64,000 bases of DNA, from positions 62,001 to 126,000 of the forward strand of contig NZ_CAOJCN010000014.1 of the NCBI RefSeq assembly GCF_948329515.1, read 5' to 3'. This DNA comes from Cohnella rhizoplanae. Its GTDB lineage: Bacteria > Bacillota > Bacilli > Paenibacillales > Paenibacillaceae. Positions 8,772-16,302 of the stretch are shown in pieces. How positions within the stretch are numbered: the stretch's first letter is position 1; the number at the start of each line of letters is the position of its first letter. Below the pieces are notes generated by a model, which worked only from the letters and a program-made list of their open reading frames with translations, made no database searches and was not told where the DNA came from. A program made the position numbers and the translations under genes.

Positions 8772-8790
8772 ATATACCTATTAGGTATAT
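8772..8790. promoter_or_regulatory. PadR operator candidate, 19-bp perfect palindrome
   Basis: ATATACCTA-T-TAGGTATAT is a perfect inverted repeat located 50-70 bases upstream of the PadR start, where the promoter should be. PadR regulators normally bind such AT-rich dyads and repress themselves (family knowledge; binding inferred). Confidence 0.65.
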
Positions 8791-8823
8791 ACAACAAATA
8801 GGTTTAGGTTGATCCCGGCGCCG

Positions 8824-8863
8824 TAAAAAATTAAAACTCGCGGCTCCATCGGAGCCGCGAGTT
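8824..8863 (-). terminator. terminator of the lyase/GH31 transcription unit
   Basis: Perfect 13-bp stem AACTCGCGGCTCC/GGAGCCGCGAGTT, 3-base loop, followed on the minus strand by a T-rich tract (TTTTAATTTTTT). It lies 29 bases after the lyase stop. Confidence 0.9.
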
Positions 8864-8891
8864 CATCTATGAGCGTATGCCGCGCGTTCGC

Positions 8892-11858
8892 TTAATGCGC
8901 AGGTGCATCGGATCCGGCGCGCCGCAGCCGCAGGACACCGGTCTCGCCGCGGAGAACCACCGGCTCGGCGGCGCCGAGCGCGCCCTTGCGGATGCGGCCG
9001 TGCCGCGCGAAGACGAACCCCGCCGGCGCGTCCAGCACCTCGTACTCGCCGGGCGCGAGCGCGAGTCTGCCCCAGGCGACGGCATCGCCGTCGACGTCGC
9101 GCCAGACCTCGAGCGCCGTCTCGCCGGGCGCGCCGTCGATCTCGGTCGGCAGCGTCACGGGCGCGAGCGGCCCGGGCGCCGGTCCGTCGCCCAGCCGGAA
9201 AGCGTGCTGGCCCTTCTCCAGCCGCAGCGTCAGGCGTCCGGAGGCCGCCGTCCAGTACGCGCCATGGCGGCTCACGCGGTCGGACGGGTCCCCTCCCTCC
9301 GGCACTTCGCGGCCGGTGCCCAGCTCGCGCAGGCGGACCGCATCCGGCGCCTGCAGCGCGAGCACCGCGTCCCCGGCGACGGACACGGACAGCCGGCCGT
9401 CTCCCCACGCGGCCGTCGCCGGCACGTCGCTCTCGAAGACGACGCCCCCATCCCGCTCGGCCTTCGTGCCGTGCACGAGCAGCAGCGAATCGCCGCGGAC
9501 GGCCAGCGCCGCGCCGTCGAAGCGGTAGCCGTCCGCGCCGGTGTCGACCGTACCCTCGGACGAGGTACGGACATAGAGGACGGCGTCCCCTTCGAACGAC
9601 AGCCGGATATAGCCGTCGCGCTCGTCGGATGCGACTGCCGCCGCCTGCTCGCCGTCCAACCGGTAGGGCGCCAGCGTCGCGATCAGAACCGCGGCATCGG
9701 TCTTCGGCGTGACGAACGACGCATGCACCTGCGACCATCCGGTCGCCCACGCGACGGGCAGCGCCTCCTCTCCCTCGGGGTCGAGGAAGCGGGTCTCGAT
9801 CGCGGCCCGGCTGCCGCGCGCATCCGCGCCGTGCAGACGGACCTTCAGCCCGGCCTTCCCCTTCTCGATCGTCGCGCCGCCGTCCGGATCGAGCGTCAGA
9901 CGCTCGTCGGCATGCAGGTTCCACTCGAAGGAGACGCCGTCCGGATCCGTTGCGGCCAGATCGTCGATCACGACAAAGACGGACGGCTTCATGTATACGA
10001 TATGCCGGAGTGCGCGGGCGAGCTCGCCGCCCCGATAAGCCGCGACGGCATCTCCGGTCGCCGCGTCGAAGGCGGGGTGGGACGCGAATCCGACCATCTG
10101 GCCCTTGGCGTCGAAGTCGTCGATCGGCTGGCCCTGCCGTCCGTCGAACGTGATCGTGTTTCCCGAGTAGGTCCGCTTGGTGTAGCCGCGATGGTGTACG
10201 CTGTTGTAATAATCGTAGTACCCGCTCTTGAGCGCCAGCGTCTCGCCGAAGGCATGGACGATAAAGCCGTTCTGGTCCGCCTGGCTGTGGCTGTAGCTGC
10301 CGTACGGGCTGGACTTGAAGTACAGCGAGACGCGCTCGGGATCGGTCAGATCGCTGTGCATGGCGACGAGTCCCGTCGTATCGAACCACTTGGCCTTCGG
10401 CAGATCGACCGGCGGTCTCGAAGCCAGACGCTCGTCTCCAAAGTAGTAATTGTGCAGGCCGGAGGTCGGCTTGTCGCCGATCGCCTCCGCCGCCCATTGC
10501 ATGCGGGGATCGCCGTACACCTGGGCCAGCCGGTTCAGCAGGCTTATGCTCGGCGCATCCGGCAGGTAATGGCTGTCGTTGCCGAACACGCCCGTCGGAC
10601 TGCCGTGCGGGAACATATAGATCGGATACAGCCCCTCGTGCCGCGAAAATGCCTTGGCATAGGCGTCGATGGCGCCCGCGCTCAGCAGCACGTCCATCAG
10701 CTCCTTGTTGGAGCCGGACGACCACTGCCAGTAGCCGGTCCCCTGCGACCAGGAGCCGTCCTCTCCTCCCCATGGCGGCAGCAGGTTGATGAATGCGGGC
10801 ACGGCGCGGCGCACCCAGCCTTCGGCTTCGGGGATATCGTGCAGCAGGATCGTCCCCATCAGGCCGATGTAGCCCGCGATCGTCCAGCCGTGGGAGTCGA
10901 ACGGGTACTGATAGATCGGCTGACGGTCCAGGTAATGCTCGATCAGCACGGCGATGCGCGTCCGGACCATGTCCTGGACGGTCCGACGCTCCTCGGCGGA
11001 CAGCAGATCGTACAGCCAGTCGTAGGCGATGGCCGAACGGTACGCGACGGCGCGGTGAACCTGGTCGTTGATGTCAAACCGGGTGGCGGCTTCCGGATCC
11101 CAGGAGGCGAAGTTCAGCAGATGGGCCTTGGCGTGCTCGCCGATCGCGCGGTCTCCCGAGATCAGGTAGACGAAGGCCGCTCTCAGCAGGTGGTCGAGCG
11201 CGGTGTCGGCGTACTTGCGCAAGTCCTGCAGCGCCTTGACCCATTCCGGCGACACGCTGGATATGGCCCTGTCCATGTACGGGAAGGTCGGGTCCGGCGG
11301 CAACGGATCGTCGAGACGCGCGAGCACCGACGCGCGGGTCTCCTCGAAGACCGCCTTGGCGATGCCTCCTAGGCGCCGTTCGCGGAAGGCGTCCAGCTGG
11401 TCCGGATTCGTCCACACCCGCGGGTGGCGGGTCTCCATGCGCGAGAGCATCTCGTCGATCGTCGGCACGGGGAACGGCACGCTTCCTTCCGCGATCCTGA
11501 ACCTCCGGGTGTCGCTCCATGCCGACCAGCCAGCCTCGGGCGCATGATAGCGCACCCGCCAGTACCAGGTCCCCTCCTCCAACGTGAAGGGGAAATTATA
11601 GAAATTAGTCGCCGGCTCCGCGTTAACGGCGTCGCTGCCGTTCATCGCGGCCTCGCGCGACAGCTCGAGCCGATACCGGTCCGCGCCGGGCACGAAGGGC
11701 CAGCCGAAGTCGGGCGGATTCTGCGTCGTGACCAGCGCGTCCGTCGGACGGAACGGCAGATTGGCGTTCGCGAGCAGCTCGGCGGGCCAGACCGGGCCCT
11801 GCCGCTCCGCCTGTTGACGCGCCGGTGAAGCGATCGGATCGTTGCTTGCGTTTTCCAT
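8892..11858 (-). CDS. heparinase II/III-like polysaccharide lyase (DUF4962-type)
   Basis: 988 aa, no signal peptide, so probably cytoplasmic. An N-terminal beta domain (residues about 35-140, DFGWPFVPGADRYRLELS, TWYWRVRYH) precedes an alpha/alpha-toroid region (about 150-480: HRAVAYRSAIAYDWLYD, PFDSHGWTIAGYIGLMG) and a beta-sandwich heparinase II/III-like region (about 480 on: PYGSYSHSQADQNGFIVHAF, ALKSGYYDYYNS, HHRGYTKRTYSGNTITF). The Tyr/His-rich blocks match the catalytic surface of this lyase clan, which cleaves uronic-acid polysaccharides by beta-elimination. The start at 11858 (MENASNDP) is chosen for its AGGAAGGAAG ribosome site; an upstream ATG has none. It sits downstream of a GH31 gene on the same strand. 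Confidence 0.85.
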   Translation of the reverse strand: MENASNDPIASPARQQAERQGPVWPAELLANANLPFRPTDALVTTQNPPDFGWPFVPGADRYRLELSREAAMNGSDAVNAEPATNFYNFPFTLEEGTWYWRVRYHAPEAGWSAWSDTRRFRIAEGSVPFPVPTIDEMLSRMETRHPRVWTNPDQLDAFRERRLGGIAKAVFEETRASVLARLDDPLPPDPTFPYMDRAISSVSPEWVKALQDLRKYADTALDHLLRAAFVYLISGDRAIGEHAKAHLLNFASWDPEAATRFDINDQVHRAVAYRSAIAYDWLYDLLSAEERRTVQDMVRTRIAVLIEHYLDRQPIYQYPFDSHGWTIAGYIGLMGTILLHDIPEAEGWVRRAVPAFINLLPPWGGEDGSWSQGTGYWQWSSGSNKELMDVLLSAGAIDAYAKAFSRHEGLYPIYMFPHGSPTGVFGNDSHYLPDAPSISLLNRLAQVYGDPRMQWAAEAIGDKPTSGLHNYYFGDERLASRPPVDLPKAKWFDTTGLVAMHSDLTDPERVSLYFKSSPYGSYSHSQADQNGFIVHAFGETLALKSGYYDYYNSVHHRGYTKRTYSGNTITFDGRQGQPIDDFDAKGQMVGFASHPAFDAATGDAVAAYRGGELARALRHIVYMKPSVFVVIDDLAATDPDGVSFEWNLHADERLTLDPDGGATIEKGKAGLKVRLHGADARGSRAAIETRFLDPEGEEALPVAWATGWSQVHASFVTPKTDAAVLIATLAPYRLDGEQAAAVASDERDGYIRLSFEGDAVLYVRTSSEGTVDTGADGYRFDGAALAVRGDSLLLVHGTKAERDGGVVFESDVPATAAWGDGRLSVSVAGDAVLALQAPDAVRLRELGTGREVPEGGDPSDRVSRHGAYWTAASGRLTLRLEKGQHAFRLGDGPAPGPLAPVTLPTEIDGAPGETALEVWRDVDGDAVAWGRLALAPGEYEVLDAPAGFVFARHGRIRKGALGAAEPVVLRGETGVLRLRRAGSDAPAH

Positions 11859-11962
11859 GGTAAACTTCCTTCCTCTTCCCAAATTAAGCCCCATGGTAAG
11901 CGCCGGAAGGGGAAAACACAACTCAACAATGTGCAGTTTTATGAACGATGCGCACCTATGCG

Positions 11963-13498
11963 CTATCGCTTCCTATAGTAAGGAAGCCTGCTTAAAGGGA
12001 CTTCGATCTCCAGATTCGCGGGGCCGACGACGACGCTGCCGTCGTCTCCCTCCCAGGTCCCCGGGGGGAAGGCTACCCGGCGTGCCCGCGCGCCTCTCGT
12101 TACGACCGGGGCGACGAGCAGCGTGCCGCCCAGCATGAATTGATCGCGGACAGTCTCGAGGCCCGTTCCCGGAAATTCGTACGCCATGTGCCGCATTATC
12201 GGCTCGCCGGTGTCCGCCGCCTGGCGGGCGAGCGCCAGGATCTCGCCGCCGAACCGCGCATGCAGCCGCGCCGCATCCAGGCAGTAACCCATATGCTCCT
12301 CGTCCAGCACCCGCCACGGCGCTGCCGAGAACTGCATCATCGGGAACAGGGCCGAGCACTGGGCGTAGCGCACGAACAGCTCCTGGTCCAGCCTGTCCGT
12401 CCGGAAGCTCGAGAATTCCCCGCCGCCGATCATGTCCGGACACGTATACGCGTATCCGAGCAGGCCTTGCGCCAGTCCGTCGGGGATGACGGCGCCGAGA
12501 CCGTCGCCTTCCCATTCATGCCGTTTATCTTTAAGCCGTTGAACGAGCGGCTGCCCGGCCAGCTTCCAGCAAGCGCGGTACTCGTTCAGCCGGTACTTGA
12601 GCCCGACCCTGGCCCAGGCCTCGCAGTGCCCGGCCCGCGTCGCCGGCACCGCGCTCCTGTCGTCGGGCTCGTAAAACTCCGGATCGCCGGCATCCAGCTT
12701 AAAGCCGTCGATGCCGTACGCGGCCTGCAAGGCATCCAGTCGTCCGTGAATCCATGCGACGGCCCTCGGATCGGTGCAATCCAGGACGGCGCTGTACCCG
12801 TTCCACCACTTGCGGATCGCCGTCTTCCCCTCGCGGTCCTTCAACAGCAGGCCTTGCGGCTCCAGCTCGCGGAACGCCGCGGAGTCCGGGCTCACGAACG
12901 GGCACACCCACAGCATCGCCTGGAAGCCCAGCGCATGCAGCTCGTCCACCATCCGCTTGGGCTCGGGAAACCGGCCGGAGTGGAACGTCCAATTGCCGTA
13001 CGGCTCGTGCCAGTTGTCGTCGATCATGATGACGCCCGGCGGAAAGCCGCGGTCCAATAAGTCTCTGGCGTACTGCAGCACCTTGTCCTGCGTTGGCTCG
13101 TACAACAGCTCGATCCATAAGTTGTACTGCGGCGCCGTGAACAGCAGCTCCTCCGGCACGTCCGGCACGGGCGGGAAAAAGGACCGCGACGCCGCGCGGA
13201 AAGCCTCGCGCAAATCGCCATGGCCGTCGCCGAACCGCAGCGCGCCAGACCCGCTCGCGCTTAACGCGCCCTCCCCGAAACGGAAGGAAAACGGCTCTTC
13301 GCTCCAGATATATCTGCCTTTGTTCGAGATCAGCAGCGGGGCGGCTTGATTGCCGCCGACTTCTCCGGACAGGTCAGCCCCGAACGCAGATGCGCCGTAA
13401 GGCATGCTTTTCCCGTCCGCGACCCGTCCTCCCCACCAATACTCGCCGGGCAACAGCCCGATCTCAAGCTCCCGGCTTTCGGGTTCCCGATTCGTCAT
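11963..13498 (-). CDS. glycoside hydrolase family 31 protein
   Basis: 511 aa, shorter than most GH31 enzymes (about 650-800 aa), with a reduced N-terminal beta domain. The catalytic barrel shows GVIMIDDNWHEPYGNWTF, the nucleophile region YGIDGFKLDAGDPEFY (Asp after LK-type strand) and the acid/base region CPDMIGGGEFSSF. GH31 members hydrolyse or transfer alpha-glucosyl, alpha-xylosyl or sulfoquinovosyl groups. Without a signal peptide it likely acts on intracellular oligosaccharides, together with the downstream lyase. Start ATG at 13498 lies behind AAAGGAG at a longish 11-base spacing. It is divergent from an AraC regulator gene. Confidence 0.88.
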   Translation of the reverse strand: MTNREPESRELEIGLLPGEYWWGGRVADGKSMPYGASAFGADLSGEVGGNQAAPLLISNKGRYIWSEEPFSFRFGEGALSASGSGALRFGDGHGDLREAFRAASRSFFPPVPDVPEELLFTAPQYNLWIELLYEPTQDKVLQYARDLLDRGFPPGVIMIDDNWHEPYGNWTFHSGRFPEPKRMVDELHALGFQAMLWVCPFVSPDSAAFRELEPQGLLLKDREGKTAIRKWWNGYSAVLDCTDPRAVAWIHGRLDALQAAYGIDGFKLDAGDPEFYEPDDRSAVPATRAGHCEAWARVGLKYRLNEYRACWKLAGQPLVQRLKDKRHEWEGDGLGAVIPDGLAQGLLGYAYTCPDMIGGGEFSSFRTDRLDQELFVRYAQCSALFPMMQFSAAPWRVLDEEHMGYCLDAARLHARFGGEILALARQAADTGEPIMRHMAYEFPGTGLETVRDQFMLGGTLLVAPVVTRGARARRVAFPPGTWEGDDGSVVVGPANLEIEVPLSRLPYYRKR

Positions 13499-13614
13499 GA
13501 TCGTCCACGCTCCTTTTTATACCACGATCTTACCTGTGGGCGTTGGAGGGGACAATCTCAAAGTTGTGCTCTATACTATAACAAAATTGACTTTAGCTCG
13601 ATGGAGATGATTCG

Positions 13615-14484
13615 GTGAACAAGCCTTCTGCCTTTGCCTTCCGCTATGACGATCATTCGATCTTGACGCTCGATTCGATCGGACGGCAGGTTATCGCCAC
13701 CCCGGCCTACAGCTTCGCCGGCGAGGAGCGCCCCGACGCGGGTCATGTGATATTCCAATATACGTTAAGCGGTCAGGGGTATATCGACATCGACCACCGG
13801 CGCTATCCGCTGCCGCCCGGCACGGGATTTCTGGTCAAGGTGCCCGGCAGGCACAGATACTATTACCTGGAAGCGGACGAGCCCTGGGAGATTCTCTGGA
13901 TCAACCTGCGCGGCGAGGAAGCGGTACGGATCTGGGATCTCGTGACGGCGCGGGAGGGTCCGATCATCCGCCGAGGGACGGACGCGCCGCTGATCGCTCA
14001 CTTGTTGAGTCTGCTAGGCACGATCGCCGAGGAGAAAGCGACGGATAAATATCGCTTGTCCGGCCTCGTCTATGAATGGCTGCTGACCTTGGTGCAATCG
14101 AGCCGCGAGCCCGGCAAGGAAGTCGGCGCAAGCTCGGTCACGATCATGGACAAGGCCAAGAAGCTGATCCGGGAGCAGTATGCCGCGCCGCTGACGCTCG
14201 ACGCGATCGCCGGACATTGCGGCGTCAACAGGCATTACCTGTGCCGGCTGTTCCAGAAGTCCGAGCGGACGTCCCCGCTCGCCTATCTCCGCGACCGGAG
14301 GGTCGAAGCCGCCCTCGCCCTGCTGCGGACGACCGAGATGCCCGTCCAGGAGATCGGCCGGCGGTGCGGCTTCGACAGCCCGAGCTACTTCGGCAAGGTG
14401 TTCCGCGCATACATGGACATGACGCCGGGGGAATACCGGGCCAAGAATCTCGAGTTCCCGTACGACGCCGTGTATTACGGCTGA
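13615..14484 (+). CDS. AraC-family transcriptional regulator
   Basis: 289 aa, GTG start behind GGAG at 8-base spacing. An N-terminal cupin-like ligand domain (about residues 25-110: LSGQGYIDIDHRRYPLPPGT) and a C-terminal double helix-turn-helix (about 185-280: LTLDAIAGHCGVNRHYLCRL, IGRRCGFDSPSYFGKVFRAY). It is divergent from the GH31/lyase genes, with a 116-base shared promoter region, and is the likely activator of that locus in response to a sugar (inference from position and family). Confidence 0.92.
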   Translation: MNKPSAFAFRYDDHSILTLDSIGRQVIATPAYSFAGEERPDAGHVIFQYTLSGQGYIDIDHRRYPLPPGTGFLVKVPGRHRYYYLEADEPWEILWINLRGEEAVRIWDLVTAREGPIIRRGTDAPLIAHLLSLLGTIAEEKATDKYRLSGLVYEWLLTLVQSSREPGKEVGASSVTIMDKAKKLIREQYAAPLTLDAIAGHCGVNRHYLCRLFQKSERTSPLAYLRDRRVEAALALLRTTEMPVQEIGRRCGFDSPSYFGKVFRAYMDMTPGEYRAKNLEFPYDAVYYG

Positions 14485-14515
14485 TGCCGAGACCGACCCT
14501 GTAAACGAGACAAAA

Positions 14516-14548
14516 AGAAGCCCGGGGCACATTCGGCCCTGAGCTTCT
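14516..14548 (-). terminator. terminator between AraC and Bcr/CflA genes
   Basis: Stem AGAAGC..GGGGC / GCCCT..GCTTCT with a small internal mismatch. The minus strand continues with TTTTTGTC, so it chiefly ends the MFS transcript; it may also end the convergent AraC transcript. Confidence 0.7.
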
Positions 14549-14565
14549 GTCATGGGTTAAGCCTG

Positions 14566-15771
14566 TTAACCGTTCGCGGCGCGCGAGCCTCGTCCGACGA
14601 GCAAGAAGTATGCGAGCATCGCCGCGGCGCTCGTGGATAGGATGATTACGCCCAGCGGTACGGCCGTATCCTCTCCCGCGATGCCGACGAGCGGGGAGAC
14701 GACCGCGCCGAGCAGGAACGGAATGACGCCGAGCAGCGCGGCCGCGCTGCCCGCCATGCGGGCCTGGCTCTCCATGGCCAGCGGGAATGCCGCCGTCGAG
14801 GTCATGCCGATGGACGCGACGAAGACGAACAGCGGGATGACCAGCGTGAAGAGCGGGCCGTGAACGAGGGCCACGATGAGGACGGCGACGCTCGCGAGCA
14901 TGGCCAGCCACAGGCCGACCAGCAGGAACGTGCGCTCGGATACGCGATGCGAAGCGCGACCCACGATCTGGGAGCCGATGATCAGGCTGACGCCGTTGGA
15001 GCCGAACAAGAGCGCGAACAGGGTCGGCGAAGCCCCGTATATATTCTGATAAATGAAGGGCGTGCCCGAGACGTACGCGAAGACGCCGGCGATCATGATG
15101 CCCTGGGCCAGCATGTAGCCGACGAACTGACGGTCCCGCAGGAGCGAGCCATAGTTCCGCAGCTGCTGCTTGAAGTTGCTCGGGCTGCGCCGCTCCGGCG
15201 GCAGCGACTCCCGCAGGCGCCACTTGGTCATTATCCACAAGTAGATGCCCAGCAGCGACAGGGCGATAAATACGCCGATCCAGGAGGAGAACGACAGTAT
15301 GCCGCTGCCGGCGACCGGCGCTACGAGCGGCCCCAGGTTCCCGACCAGCAGGAGCAGCGAGAAAAACCGGGTGAGCTCGTGCCCCTCGTACAGATCGCGG
15401 GCGATCGCGCGGGAGATGACGATGCCGGCCGAGGCCGCGAACCCCTGCACGAACCGGCAAGCGATCAGCAGGCCGATGCTCGGCGCGAACGCGCAGCCTA
15501 GCGAAGAGATCACGTACACGGCCATGGAGATCAGCAGCGGCGCGCGTCTGCCGTGGACGTCGCTGAGCGACCCCATCACGAGCTGGCCGATGCCGAGTCC
15601 GAGCAAGCACGCGGTAAGGCTGAGCTGCACCAGCGAAGCCGTCGTGCCGAACTGTTCCACGATCTCCGGAAACGCCGGCAGATACATATCGATCGTAAAC
15701 GGCCCGAGCGTGGAAAATAACCCGAGCAGCAACGCTTGTCTAAGCACATTTTGTTGGTTCCGGTTGGACAT
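14566..15771 (-). CDS. Bcr/CflA-family drug resistance MFS efflux transporter
   Basis: 401 aa with 12 predicted membrane helices. PFTIDMYLPAFPEI in helix 1 and the motif-A loop GSLSDVHGRRAPLL are diagnostic of the Bcr/CflA branch, proton antiporters for bicyclomycin, sulfonamides or small metabolites. The start MSNRNQQN is preferred over an ATG 25 codons upstream because AGGAG lies 11 bases before it and helix 1 then has a normal short leader. It is monocistronic between two terminators. Confidence 0.9.
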   Translation of the reverse strand: MSNRNQQNVLRQALLLGLFSTLGPFTIDMYLPAFPEIVEQFGTTASLVQLSLTACLLGLGIGQLVMGSLSDVHGRRAPLLISMAVYVISSLGCAFAPSIGLLIACRFVQGFAASAGIVISRAIARDLYEGHELTRFFSLLLLVGNLGPLVAPVAGSGILSFSSWIGVFIALSLLGIYLWIMTKWRLRESLPPERRSPSNFKQQLRNYGSLLRDRQFVGYMLAQGIMIAGVFAYVSGTPFIYQNIYGASPTLFALLFGSNGVSLIIGSQIVGRASHRVSERTFLLVGLWLAMLASVAVLIVALVHGPLFTLVIPLFVFVASIGMTSTAAFPLAMESQARMAGSAAALLGVIPFLLGAVVSPLVGIAGEDTAVPLGVIILSTSAAAMLAYFLLVGRGSRAANG

Positions 15772-15891
15772 TTGAATGCGATCTCCTCGTCTGTTCAGCG
15801 AATCTGTTGTTAATCCTATCACAGATTCTCGCAGATTCAACAACAAATTGATGGTTGCGCTTGCATGAAACGGCGGGCCGGAACGCCAGCA

Positions 15892-15932
15892 AAACGGGAT
15901 GAAGCGGGGGGCTTCCCCGCTTCATCCCGTTT
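15892..15932. terminator. very stable terminator after the DivIVA-like gene
   Basis: Perfect 18-bp stem (AAACGGGATGAAGCGGGG and its complement) with a 5-base loop, right after the stop of the DivIVA-like gene on the minus strand and followed there by TTTTGC. The self-complementary A/T ends could let it work in both directions. Confidence 0.9.
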
Positions 15933-15934
15933 CG

Positions 15935-16243
15935 TTAGGGCCGGCTGTTGTGCAAAAAATGTTCGACCTTACGCAGCCGCACGTGCAGGGTTTCGACGGA
16001 GATCTCCCCCCTGTTCGCCAGCGATTCGTGGAGCGCGTCGATCTCGATCTGCATGTTCTCCAGCAGCTTGTAGAACCGTTCGTAATCCTTCACGACGACG
16101 TCCAGAAACGCGTCCACCTGCTCGGCGTCGTATCGCCGCGCCCCCATCCGCCCTTTATCGAACGCCTTGTCAAAGACATCGATGGCCGCGAGCGATACGC
16201 CTTCCTTCTTCAATAATTGCTGTAGCTTGGGATTCGAAGTCAT
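15935..16243 (-). CDS. DivIVA/GpsB-like domain protein
   Basis: 102 aa. YDAEQVDAFLDVVVKDYERF (residues about 38-57) matches the N-terminal membrane-curvature-binding domain of DivIVA and GpsB, followed by a coiled coil (LLENMQIEIDALHESLANRG). GpsB-size proteins coordinate division-site and cell-wall enzymes. The first 30 residues differ from classical GpsB, so the precise role is open. Start ATG has GGAGG at 7-base spacing. It is monocistronic and not in the usual GpsB neighbourhood. Confidence 0.8.
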   Translation of the reverse strand: MTSNPKLQQLLKKEGVSLAAIDVFDKAFDKGRMGARRYDAEQVDAFLDVVVKDYERFYKLLENMQIEIDALHESLANRGEISVETLHVRLRKVEHFLHNSRP

Positions 16244-16302
16244 GCGAATACCTCCGTTGCTTTACTACGGCAATTATACACTTTATAAAAGATTAACGCC
16301 GC

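Noticed and set aside
8877..11372. 831-codon plus-strand open frame antisense to the lyase
   Set aside because: GC-rich antisense shadow, Arg/Gly-rich, no domain; the minus strand has clear lyase motifs and a good start.
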